NCBI GenBank assembly: GCA_013336205.1
Contig: JAAXUD010000168.1
Location: 1 to 6,577 of the forward strand
Origin: Lentimicrobium sp.
GTDB taxonomy: Bacteria > Bacteroidota > Bacteroidia > Bacteroidales > Lentimicrobiaceae
DNA length: 6,577 nt
Direction: 5' to 3'
Positions within the stretch are counted from its first letter, which is position 1, and every line of letters begins with the position of its first letter. The notes below the pieces were generated by a model, which saw only the letters and a program-made list of their open reading frames with translations, made no database searches and had not been told where the DNA came from. Shown here in pieces: positions 1 to 6,246 of the stretch. A program made the position numbers and the translations under genes.

Positions 1-882
1 CAAACGACTAACAAAGGCGGGCCTTTTGCATGGCCTGTCAGACAGCACGATGGTAGTTATATTACTGTCGATCGCTCGGAAGAAATGATCAGGAAGATTC
101 AGTATCTTGGGATAGATGCTGTAATCAACATTGGTGGTGATGGCTCTCAGCGGATTTCACAGGCTTTATTTGAAAAAGGCCTGAACATCATTGGTGTTCC
201 CAAAACGATTGATAACGATCTGTCTGCAACAGATGCTACTTTCGGATTTCAGACTGCCATTCAGATTGCTACTGAAGCTGTTGACAAACTGGTAACTACT
301 GCAGCCAGTCATAACCGGGTTCAGATCCTTGAGGTTATGGGCCGCGACGCCGGCTGGATTGCATTAAATGCCGCTGTTGCCGGAGGTGCTGAAATTTGCC
401 TCCTGCCGGAATTTCCTTATGATATTGAGAAAGTTATGGAACGCATAGATCAACGCTTTGACAAAGGGCGTGGTTTTGTAAATGTTGTTATTTCAGAAGG
501 TGCCCGCAATATCAAAGGCGAAATTACAAGTTCAAAAAGCAGGGAAATCGGCTACGAAAACGTGAAACTCGGAGGCGTTGGTTTCCGCTTTGAAGAGGAA
601 CTTAAAGAAGCAGGTTGCGAGCATAGTATTCGAACAACTGTATTGGGGCATTTGCAACGTGGAGGTATTCCTATCGCTTATGACCGTGTTCTGGCAACTC
701 AATATGGTGTTAAAGCTTTTGAACTTGCGTTGGCAGGCGAATTTGGCAGAATGGTTTCTTATCGTCACCCGCATATAACCTCAGTTACATTAAAAGAGGC
801 AATTCAGAAACCTAACCTGGTTGATCCTGAAACAGCCCTTATGAAGACTGCCAGAGGTGTTGGTATGTGTTTTGGAGATTAA
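1..882 (+). CDS. pfkA: 6-phosphofructokinase, 5'-truncated by the window edge
   Basis: Cytoplasmic glycolytic enzyme that phosphorylates fructose 6-phosphate to fructose 1,6-bisphosphate. The frame is open from base 1, so the Met codon at 85 is internal: residues before it (TTNKGGPF) match the conserved TTN(K/R)GNPF segment of the family. About 293 residues are present; family members of this type are roughly 340-370, so perhaps 70-80 N-terminal residues, including the first nucleotide-binding loop, are missing. Counting from base 1, visible motifs are GGDGS (45-49), the catalytic loop PKTIDND (67-73, catalytic Asp71), the substrate segment EVMGRDAGW (111-119), SEGARN, and TTVLGHLQRGG (212-222) whose His217 and Arg220, with Arg211, match the E. 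coli fructose-6-phosphate ligands His249, Arg252 and Arg243. The residue matching E. coli 104 is Gly (ATP type) and the one matching 124 is Lys (as in PPi-type and mixed-group enzymes), so it resembles the actinobacterial-like mixed group rather than classical E. coli PfkA. ATP is the more likely donor, by inference. It ends just before a bidirectional terminator. Confidence 0.95.
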   Translation, partial: QTTNKGGPFAWPVRQHDGSYITVDRSEEMIRKIQYLGIDAVINIGGDGSQRISQALFEKGLNIIGVPKTIDNDLSATDATFGFQTAIQIATEAVDKLVTTAASHNRVQILEVMGRDAGWIALNAAVAGGAEICLLPEFPYDIEKVMERIDQRFDKGRGFVNVVISEGARNIKGEITSSKSREIGYENVKLGGVGFRFEEELKEAGCEHSIRTTVLGHLQRGGIPIAYDRVLATQYGVKAFELALAGEFGRMVSYRHPHITSVTLKEAIQKPNLVDPETALMKTARGVGMCFGD

Positions 883-902
883 TTTACCTGAAAATGGATA
901 AT

Positions 903-938
903 AAAAAATCCCGCACCAGTCTGGCTGCGGGATTTTTT
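903..938. terminator. Bidirectional Rho-independent terminator between convergent genes
   Basis: Perfect 13-base inverted repeat, AAAAAATCCCGCA at 903-915 and TGCGGGATTTTTT at 926-938, around a 10-base centre that can itself pair (CCAG with CTGG). The GC core is flanked by a T run on one side and an A run on the other, so it reads as hairpin plus U tract on both strands. It lies 20 bases after the phosphofructokinase stop and about 34 bases beyond the stop of the minus-strand CotH gene, so it can serve both. Confidence 0.9.
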
Positions 939-972
939 ATGTAATACATGCCGGGTTAGTTTAACTCTTGAA

Positions 973-3231
973 TCATTTTACAATGAATCTTTCGGTTAAA
1001 CCGCTTTCTGTAACTAAAAAGTAAAATCCGGATCTGAGCATACTGACATCAGCCAGACTGCAATCTGCGAATTCAAGCAATTTGCGGCCAGACAGGTCAT
1101 GAATAGAAAAATTCATGCTTTCACTAAGATAAATTTTGCCTTCAACTACCGGATTTGGCCAGAATGTCAATTTAGAAGCAGGTTTATTTTCTATACCAAC
1201 CAGACTGTTGGAACTACCAGGTGTCGGCGCATCAAAGAATTTCCATTCAACAGCCGCATCGGTGATCCTTCCCTGCGAAATATCTGTTGATTGAACAGAA
1301 TAAGTGAATCCATCCAATAAAGCATACCCGGAGGCAGCATTGTCAAAAAGCCCGATTTCCTCAGAGTCTTTGTCAAGCTTGTAATTTGTGTGCAGCGGAC
1401 CCTGTTCTGGCTGGTCATCGGCCCAGATCAATAAAAAAGAACCTGCTTCCATCGTGATATCTGGAAGTGCCCATTTTTGAGGGTTTTCCAGGTTGTCAGT
1501 CAGGTATTTATCGCCAAGCCATACGGATGCTGAACCTGCATTGTAGAGTTCAATCCAGTCTTCATACTCACCATGGTCGTCGGTAATGGTAGAATTGTTG
1601 CTGGCCATAAACTCATTGATATACAGATTATAGCTATTTCCGGAAGGGATTGTATACGAAACCGGGTTACATGGTTTAGTCGAAGTTTGCTGATTTTGAT
1701 CTGAAGCTGATATTGAAAACTCAACAAGTGTGTTGCCTGCCTGTGCGGGAATTGAGGCAGCAAAAATCCTGTCACCGGCTACTTCATCTCCATTTTGTCC
1801 GTCATCATACATTGCTTCCTGTTGCCAGGCTCCATTATTTATATGATACGATAATACTACGGAACTCAGATTTTCATCTTCCGCATAAACACTCACGATC
1901 ATACTTACTCCTGCAATCGGTGAATTATGGGTTATGTATTTTAAGATGGGCATTGCATTGGTGTTCTCGGCCTGTGACAAGGCGGTATTATTCCGGGTTT
2001 GAATGAAAGGTTGAATTCCTATTGGCACATGAGCGCCGGTTCCGGAAGTAAAAGAAGCATTGAAGGAATTGATATCATAGCCATAATCGAGCGGATAGTA
2101 AGGGTCATTCACAACATAATCATCCAATTGTGCTTTCAGGGCCGGGAGCGTGTTCAAAAAATCCTGATTTCCGGTGATCTCTTCAATCACTTGCCTGATA
2201 TAATAAGTATACCATGCCCGATATTCAGGTACAAGCAGTAACCGGGTATAAAGTGGCCTGTTTTCGCCGGTATTCGACCAGTTGTAAATATTTCTGGATG
2301 CCCAGTCAATACCAAACCAGTCGATGCCAAAGGTATTGTCGGTATCGTAGGGAATGTATTCAAATAATCCGGTGGCAGTATTGTGATAGAGGTAGAAATT
2401 ATTTTTATTGAAAATATAACCATCCCAGTTAGCGGTCAGTACATCAACAGCGGCAATTTTCAGGTAATCCTGTACATTAAATACTTTCTCGAGTTCACAA
2501 GGCAATTCTTCAATTGCGGTGTTATTCAGAATGTCGATTAAGTTGGCTAAATCGGTGTAATCATCTGCTTCTTCGTTGGTTTTTAGTTCATAGGTGCGGT
2601 GGTCGCCTGACATAAATTTGTATAATTCCGGATCAGTGCCTCTGTAGGTAAGGTCGGCCGGATACAGGCATTTATAAAGATTCCCGTCGTTATTGCCAAA
2701 ATAGGTGTCTGCAAATTCTTCATCTATGTGCTCACAGTTCAGGTAAAGTCCGTAATAATTGCCATTAATATATACCTGAACATGATTTGCCCTCGGGCCG
2801 GCAATCTCAGCGCGCTTTGTAATATCCCAGTAAAGCCTCGCTCTTACGATGGAAGGATCGTTGTGTTCCCCGTTCAGGTTCATTTTTTCAACACCGTAAT
2901 ATTTACGTCCCTGAATAAAGGTGTTGAAAGAGACTTTAAATGATTTCTTGGCGGAATACCTTGAAGTATTACCTCTGAGTCTGAAACCGATATCCCATAT
3001 TGTATCGTGCACATTGCCGTTGTCGAAAACAAAATCAGCATGAAACTCCATATCACTATCAACGTTCTCGTAAATCCAGTTCAGGGTGTCAGGGTTGATT
3101 ATTATATCGACCCTGGGAACAACACTTTTTATGTAGAGTTCGCCATCTGCAGGAAATAATGGCTGAGCTTTTGTTTCATAGGAAATTGTAAAACCAGAAA
3201 TCAGTAGCAGAAGTATAGTTAGCCTTTTCAT
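973..3231 (-). CDS. Secreted CotH-kinase-family protein with lamin-tail domain and T9SS type A sorting domain
   Basis: 752 residues, complete. Residues 1-22 form a signal peptide (KR, then a Leu/Ile-rich core, probable cleavage before Gln23). A CotH kinase domain spans about 33-400: RGNTS (86-90), KKSFKVSF (95-102), EKMNLNGEHND (115-125), YINGNYYGLY (154-163), and the active-site pair NWDGY (268-272, Asp270) and YDTDNTFG (295-302, Asp296/Asp298). These fit the two catalytic/metal-binding acids of B. subtilis CotH, an atypical protein kinase of spore coats. Residues about 424-528 are an Ig-like, choice-of-anchor-type region with an acidic DDGQNGDEVAGD loop (476-487). A lamin-tail domain follows (about 537-665, starting INEFMASN). 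The C-terminal ~70 residues (WPNPV at 691-695, then a short beta-rich tail ending RFIVK) are a Por/T9SS sorting domain, so the protein should cross the outer membrane and be released or surface-anchored. Such multidomain CotH proteins are common in Bacteroidota, which do not sporulate; the substrate is unknown. The start is supported by the signal peptide and an upstream promoter. Confidence 0.93.
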   Translation of the reverse strand: MKRLTILLLLISGFTISYETKAQPLFPADGELYIKSVVPRVDIIINPDTLNWIYENVDSDMEFHADFVFDNGNVHDTIWDIGFRLRGNTSRYSAKKSFKVSFNTFIQGRKYYGVEKMNLNGEHNDPSIVRARLYWDITKRAEIAGPRANHVQVYINGNYYGLYLNCEHIDEEFADTYFGNNDGNLYKCLYPADLTYRGTDPELYKFMSGDHRTYELKTNEEADDYTDLANLIDILNNTAIEELPCELEKVFNVQDYLKIAAVDVLTANWDGYIFNKNNFYLYHNTATGLFEYIPYDTDNTFGIDWFGIDWASRNIYNWSNTGENRPLYTRLLLVPEYRAWYTYYIRQVIEEITGNQDFLNTLPALKAQLDDYVVNDPYYPLDYGYDINSFNASFTSGTGAHVPIGIQPFIQTRNNTALSQAENTNAMPILKYITHNSPIAGVSMIVSVYAEDENLSSVVLSYHINNGAWQQEAMYDDGQNGDEVAGDRIFAASIPAQAGNTLVEFSISASDQNQQTSTKPCNPVSYTIPSGNSYNLYINEFMASNNSTITDDHGEYEDWIELYNAGSASVWLGDKYLTDNLENPQKWALPDITMEAGSFLLIWADDQPEQGPLHTNYKLDKDSEEIGLFDNAASGYALLDGFTYSVQSTDISQGRITDAAVEWKFFDAPTPGSSNSLVGIENKPASKLTFWPNPVVEGKIYLSESMNFSIHDLSGRKLLEFADCSLADVSMLRSGFYFLVTESGLTERFIVK

Positions 3232-3451
3232 AGTTATTGTTTTTCAATCGATTAATAAGTGCCATACAAAGGTACAAAAGATTAACACCTTGATCTAACC
3301 GGGCCTGATTATTTGTAATTTGAGGTTAAGATGTCTCAACTACGTTTTGTTCTATCCTGGTTGGTCTATTCCAATATAAAAAGAAATAAAAAGAACCATC
3401 ATCCCGACAAATTTCAAAATGGATTGTTAATAGGGCATATTTAACTAATCA
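3232..3451. other. Divergent intergenic region between the CotH-family gene and ndh
   Basis: 220 bases with no gene; it should carry both divergent promoters. Besides the minus-strand promoter, a weak plus-strand candidate for ndh is TTTG at 3319-3322 followed about 18-19 bases later by TACGTTTTG (3341-3349), which is one base out of register with TAnnTTTG. An imperfect inverted repeat (ATCTAACC at 3293-3300, GGTTAAGAT at 3324-3332, one extra base on the right) overlaps the -33 region of the minus-strand promoter and could be an operator, but this is speculative. A purine-rich AT stretch (about 3376-3396) precedes ndh. Confidence 0.4.
3267..3298 (-). promoter_or_regulatory. Bacteroidota-type promoter for the CotH-family gene
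   Basis: Read on the minus strand, TACCTTTG (complement of 3267-3274) matches the Bacteroidota -7 consensus TAnnTTTG exactly. Twenty bases upstream is TTAG (complement of 3295-3298), three of four bases of the -33 TTTG element and within the usual 19-21 base spacing. Transcription would begin near 3260, giving a leader of roughly 30 bases. That leader is A/T-rich with no Shine-Dalgarno sequence before the ATG, as is normal in this phylum. The -7 box is firm; the -33 element is weaker. Confidence 0.6.
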
Positions 3452-4732
3452 ATGGCATTAAACATCCCGAATACAGAAAGTAAAAGAATAGTAGTGATAG
3501 GTGCAGGCTTTGCCGGGTTAAAGTTTGTAAGAGCACTCAGAAAATCTGATTATCAATTGGTTTTGATAGATCGCAATAATTTTCACCAGTTTCAACCCTT
3601 GTTTTATCAGGTAGCCACAGCGGGCCTCGAGCCAAGTGCTATTTCATTCCCTTTAAGGAAGATATTTCAACAGCAATCCAATCTACACATCCGGCTTACA
3701 GAAGTGCTGAACGTGAATGTTGAGGAAAAACTGGTGCATACAGCCCTGGGCGATGTAACTTATGATTATTTGGTGATTGCTACCGGGGCCACTACCAACT
3801 TCTTTGGTATTAAGCCAATTGCAGATGCAGCTTTGCCTATGAAAACTGTAGGGGAGGCCCTGAGACTCCGGAATACCATTCTGAAGAATTATGAAGCAGC
3901 CCTCACCTGCGATGATCCTGCTGAAATTGAAACACTGCTTAATATTGTTATTGTAGGAGGAGGGCCTACGGGGGTTGAGCTTGCCGGTGCATTGGCTGAA
4001 ATGCGATCCTATGTTCTGCCCAAGGATTATCCTGAATTGAATTTCAGGCAAATGAAGATTTACCTGGTTGAGGCATCTTCTTCACTATTAGGAAGTATGT
4101 CAGCATCTTCATCCCGAAAAGCCACACATTTTCTTAAACACTTAGGTGTCAATATCCTTACAGGTATTCAGGTTACTGGCTTTAGTAACGACCAGGTGCA
4201 TCTCCACACAGGTGAAAATCTTAAGGCTCATACCGTGATCTGGGCTGCCGGAATTAAAGGCGATCTGCCCGAAGGCTTACCTCAGGAAATTAAAGGCAGA
4301 AGCAACCGCTTGATCACTGACGAATATAACAAGGTTAAAGGTTCCGATTCGGTTTATGCTATCGGCGATATAGCTTTTGTTGAGCAGGCATCAATACCGA
4401 ACGGACACCCCCAGGTTGCTCAGGTGGCGATTCAGCAGGCAGCTAACCTGGCCGCTAACTTTAAAAGAATAAGCAATGATCAGAAAATGAAGCCTTTCAA
4501 ATACTTTGATAAAGGTTCAATGGCCACTATAGGCAGGAACAAAGCGGTTGTGGATCTTCCCTTCTGGAGCTTTCAGGGATTCTTTGCCTGGTTGGTATGG
4601 ATGTTTGTTCACCTCATGTCAATAGTTGGTGTTAAGAACCGAATGCTTATATTTATAAACTGGTTATGGAATTATATGACCTACGACCAGTCGCTCAGGC
4701 TGATTATGAAACCGGGAAAGGGAAGTGCATAG
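3452..4732 (+). CDS. ndh: Type II NADH dehydrogenase (NDH-2), NADH:quinone oxidoreductase
   Basis: Single-subunit flavoprotein on the inner face of the cytoplasmic membrane that passes electrons from NADH through FAD to the quinone pool without pumping protons. The 426-residue length is typical. The FAD Rossmann fold begins RIVVIGAGFAG (12-22; Gly17, Gly19, Gly22) with the ribose-binding acid Asp40 ending the second strand. ATG (111-113) is the usual FAD-fold hinge. The NAD fold is NIVIVGGGPTGVELAG (164-179), with Glu176 at the position linked to catalysis in S. aureus NDH-2; Glu207 ending the next strand favours NADH over NADPH. YAIGD (302-306) is the second FAD motif, and AQVAIQQ (323-329) is the quinone-site AQxAxQ motif. 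The C-terminus (about 371-410) is rich in Trp, Phe and Met and should form the membrane-anchoring helices. No upstream in-frame start suits better, and FAD binding begins 11 residues after Met1. There is no obvious Shine-Dalgarno sequence and no neighbour close enough for an operon. A ferredoxin- or NADPH-linked role is less likely. Confidence 0.94.
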   Translation: MALNIPNTESKRIVVIGAGFAGLKFVRALRKSDYQLVLIDRNNFHQFQPLFYQVATAGLEPSAISFPLRKIFQQQSNLHIRLTEVLNVNVEEKLVHTALGDVTYDYLVIATGATTNFFGIKPIADAALPMKTVGEALRLRNTILKNYEAALTCDDPAEIETLLNIVIVGGGPTGVELAGALAEMRSYVLPKDYPELNFRQMKIYLVEASSSLLGSMSASSSRKATHFLKHLGVNILTGIQVTGFSNDQVHLHTGENLKAHTVIWAAGIKGDLPEGLPQEIKGRSNRLITDEYNKVKGSDSVYAIGDIAFVEQASIPNGHPQVAQVAIQQAANLAANFKRISNDQKMKPFKYFDKGSMATIGRNKAVVDLPFWSFQGFFAWLVWMFVHLMSIVGVKNRMLIFINWLWNYMTYDQSLRLIMKPGKGSA

Positions 4733-4752
4733 CAAAATGGACCTGGTAAAAC

Positions 4753-4778
4753 AGGTTGAGGTTGAGGTTGAGGTTGAG
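4753..4778 (+). repeat. Hexanucleotide tandem repeat, four copies of AGGTTG
   Basis: AGGTTG is repeated perfectly four times (4753-4776) and followed by a partial AG, starting 20 bases after the ndh stop. It is preceded by a small hairpin (ACCTG 4741-4745 with CAGGT 4752-4756). A perfect short repeat of this kind can change copy number by replication slippage. It lies outside coding sequence, so any effect would be on the ndh mRNA 3' end rather than on a protein. Confidence 0.9.
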
Positions 4779-4849
4779 CCTGCCTGGATGAATTACGGCA
4801 GTTAAACCTGACAAATCAAATTTAATGGTACATTTATTTAGCCTGTTAC

Positions 4850-4908
4850 CCAGGGTCAAATATCCGGAATTATACTACCATGATTCCTGAGTTAACGGCT
4901 GACCCCGG
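4850..4908. repeat. Nested inverted repeats, possible structured RNA or DNA-binding site
   Basis: The inner pair is GGAATTA (4866-4872) with TGATTCC (4881-4887), seven pairs including one G-U, closing an eight-base loop. The outer pair is CCAGGGTCA (4850-4858) with TGACCCCGG (4900-4908), eight of nine pairs. No T run follows, so it is not a standard terminator. Function is unknown; the arms are short enough that chance is a real possibility. Confidence 0.4.
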
Positions 4909-5061
4909 CTCATCTCCCAAGCTTTAACCTGACCGGTTCCCCATTAAGTTTTATTCTTTATTGAAAATATAGCGTGATTAATTTAAAAATCCTAAAATAA
5001 TTATTGTAACTATATGCTTTATAATCAGTGATATAGCTATAGATTTATAAAATTTTAACAA

Positions 5062-5097
5062 TTTTGTTTAATTTATTTAAAAAATAATTAAACAAAA
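5062..5097. repeat. Perfect 12-base inverted repeat in the leader of the FAS1 lipoprotein gene
   Basis: TTTTGTTTAATT (5062-5073) and AATTAAACAAAA (5086-5097) are exact reverse complements around a 12-base AT spacer, ending 65 bases before the start codon. It is all A/T except one G-C pair, so as RNA it would be weak; an operator for a dimeric regulator or a simple product of AT-rich sequence are both possible. The right arm continues into TTAAACAAAAAAG (5088-5100), which recurs with one mismatch at 5125-5137, 37 bases downstream. Confidence 0.55.
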
Positions 5098-5162
5098 AAG
5101 AAACTTGCTGGTTTATTTATCGTGTTTAACAAAAAAGTTAAAACTTTAAACAAATCTAAACC

Positions 5163-6092
5163 ATGAAAACAAACTTTTTAAAATTCAGACTGGCAATTAT
5201 TGCCATAGCAGCAGTAACCATATTTGCTTCATGCTCAAAAGACGACACAGACGATCAAATGGATTCCAAAAACATAGTTGAGGTTGCTTCGTCCAATGCC
5301 GATTTTTCAATTCTCGTTCAGGCACTTGACAAGGCCGGACTAGTTTCAACGCTCGAAGGCGCTGGTCCATTCACAGTATTTGCTCCAACCAACGAAGCTT
5401 TCAATGCGCTTTTTGCTCAATTGGGAGTTTCTGGTATCAATGATTTATCGGCTGAAACACTTAAGCCAATTTTGCTTAATCATGTTATTTCTGGTAGTGT
5501 AAAAGCCATGGACATCACCACTGGTTATGTTGAAACCTTTAATAATTCAGCTCCGGGTGCAAATAATGTGAAGTTGTTCATCAACAAAGGCAGCAATGTT
5601 ATGGTAGATGCCAGTAAGGTGGTTACCGCTGACGTTATGGCTTCAAATGGCGTTATTCATGCCATTGATAAAGTAATTCTTCCTCCAAGCGTGGTAAGCC
5701 ATGCTATCAACAATCCTAATTTCAGCATTTTGGTTCAGGCAGTTGTAAAAGCAGGTTTGGTTGAAGCACTCAGTGCTACGGGTCCTTTCACAGTATTTGC
5801 GCCGACCAACGCTGCTTTCAACGCACTTTTCGCAGCCTTGGGTGTTTCCGGAATTGATAATCTTACCGCTGAACAGCTAACTCCAATCCTTCTTTACCAT
5901 GTTGTTTCAGGAAATGTACTGGCTTCACAGGTTTCAACTGGTGCAGTACCTACTCTCAAGGCCGGCAGCAGCATTAACATTGTGGCCAATACTACTGGCG
6001 TAAAATTAAACAGTAATTCCAATGTAGTTGCAACCGATGTACAGGGTTCAAATGGTGTGATTCATGTAATTGATGCAGTGTTGATTCCTTAG
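5163..6092 (+). CDS. Lipoprotein with two fasciclin (FAS1) domains, probably surface-exposed
   Basis: 309 residues, complete. The N-terminus is a type II signal peptide: KFR, a hydrophobic core (10-21), then FASC with Cys24 as the lipidated residue (Phe at -3 is slightly unusual). The next residues, SKDDTDD, fit the Bacteroidota lipoprotein export signal (Lys followed by Asp/Glu), which directs lipoproteins to the outer face of the outer membrane. Two FAS1 domains follow, about 37-174 and 176-309. Each has the H1 motif GPFTVFAPTN (68-77 and 207-216), a central (N/Y)HV(I/V)SG (106-111 and 245-250; the first has Asn where Tyr is usual) and the H2 motif SNGVIHxID (161-169 and 296-304). FAS1 domains mediate adhesion or matrix interactions; the ligand here is unknown. 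The repeats are also similar at DNA level, indicating an internal duplication. The protein stops right at the end of domain two, with no T9SS domain. The gene stands alone between a long AT-rich leader and its own terminator. Confidence 0.93.
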   Translation: MKTNFLKFRLAIIAIAAVTIFASCSKDDTDDQMDSKNIVEVASSNADFSILVQALDKAGLVSTLEGAGPFTVFAPTNEAFNALFAQLGVSGINDLSAETLKPILLNHVISGSVKAMDITTGYVETFNNSAPGANNVKLFINKGSNVMVDASKVVTADVMASNGVIHAIDKVILPPSVVSHAINNPNFSILVQAVVKAGLVEALSATGPFTVFAPTNAAFNALFAALGVSGIDNLTAEQLTPILLYHVVSGNVLASQVSTGAVPTLKAGSSINIVANTTGVKLNSNSNVVATDVQGSNGVIHVIDAVLIP

Positions 6093-6111
6093 TTTATTTC
6101 TGATTAATTTT

Positions 6112-6142
6112 AAAAGCCTGCCGGTCAAAACGGCGGGCTTTT
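6112..6142. terminator. Rho-independent terminator after the FAS1 lipoprotein gene
   Basis: AAAAGCCTGCCG (6112-6123) pairs with CGGCGGGCTTTT (6131-6142) over twelve positions with a single T-G wobble; the loop is GTCAAAA. It is followed by a further T and an AT-rich tail, 19 bases after the stop codon. On the minus strand the stem also ends in TTTT, so it may back up termination of the convergent esterase gene. Confidence 0.88.
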
Positions 6143-6181
6143 TATTTATTTAACTACTATAGTCGAAGCTGCACCTGAGTT

Positions 6182-6218
6182 TTGATCACTTTCCGGGATT
6201 ATTAAAGGAAAGTATCAA
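6182..6218. repeat. Stable hairpin between the convergent FAS1 and esterase genes
   Basis: TTGAT-C-ACTTTCC (6182-6194) pairs with GGAAAGTATCAA (6207-6218): twelve base pairs interrupted by one bulged C at 6187, with a 12-base loop. It lies 29 bases beyond the stop of the minus-strand esterase gene. No T run follows on either strand, so it is not a classical terminator; an mRNA 3'-end stabiliser for the esterase transcript is one possibility. Function not determined. Confidence 0.6.
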
Positions 6219-6246
6219 TGTTGTTTTCGTAAATAAAAATCAACTT

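Larger units (their letters stand above)
4733..5162. other. Long non-coding gap between ndh and the FAS1 lipoprotein gene
   Basis: 430 bases without a credible gene on either strand. The first half (to about 4945) is of ordinary composition and holds the hexamer tandem repeat and the nested inverted repeats annotated separately, plus copies of AACCTGAC at 4805-4812 and 4926-4933. The second half is extremely A/T-rich and leads into the lipoprotein gene. I see no hairpin with a T run after ndh, so its terminator is either unconventional or absent. For the downstream gene I found no full -33/-7 pair; CAATTTTG (5059-5066) is one base from TAnnTTTG but lacks a correctly spaced TTTG. Confidence 0.6.

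Noticed and set aside
85..882. Met at 85 as the start of the phosphofructokinase
   Set aside because: The frame is open to base 1 and the upstream residues (TTNKGGPF and onward) match conserved family sequence, so the gene is cut by the window edge rather than starting here.
1713..2241. Plus-strand open frames opposite the CotH-family gene
   Set aside because: Both (97 and 80 codons) are antisense to conserved coding sequence, with no signal peptide, motif or promoter of their own.
3683..4051. A 122-codon minus-strand open frame inside ndh
   Set aside because: It lies wholly antisense to a well-supported gene, has no recognisable domain and a composition expected of the reverse frame; treated as a shadow.
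4741..4756. Terminator for ndh
   Set aside because: The ACCTG/CAGGT hairpin has only five pairs and no T run follows it, so I do not call a terminator.
4753..4778. CRISPR-like or attachment-site repeat
   Set aside because: The unit is only six bases with no spacers, and no integrase, cas gene or tRNA is nearby; it is a simple tandem repeat.
5013..5020. TATGCTTT as a -7 box for the FAS1 lipoprotein gene
   Set aside because: It departs from TAnnTTTG at two positions (CTTT instead of TTTG) and has no TTTG at the right distance upstream.
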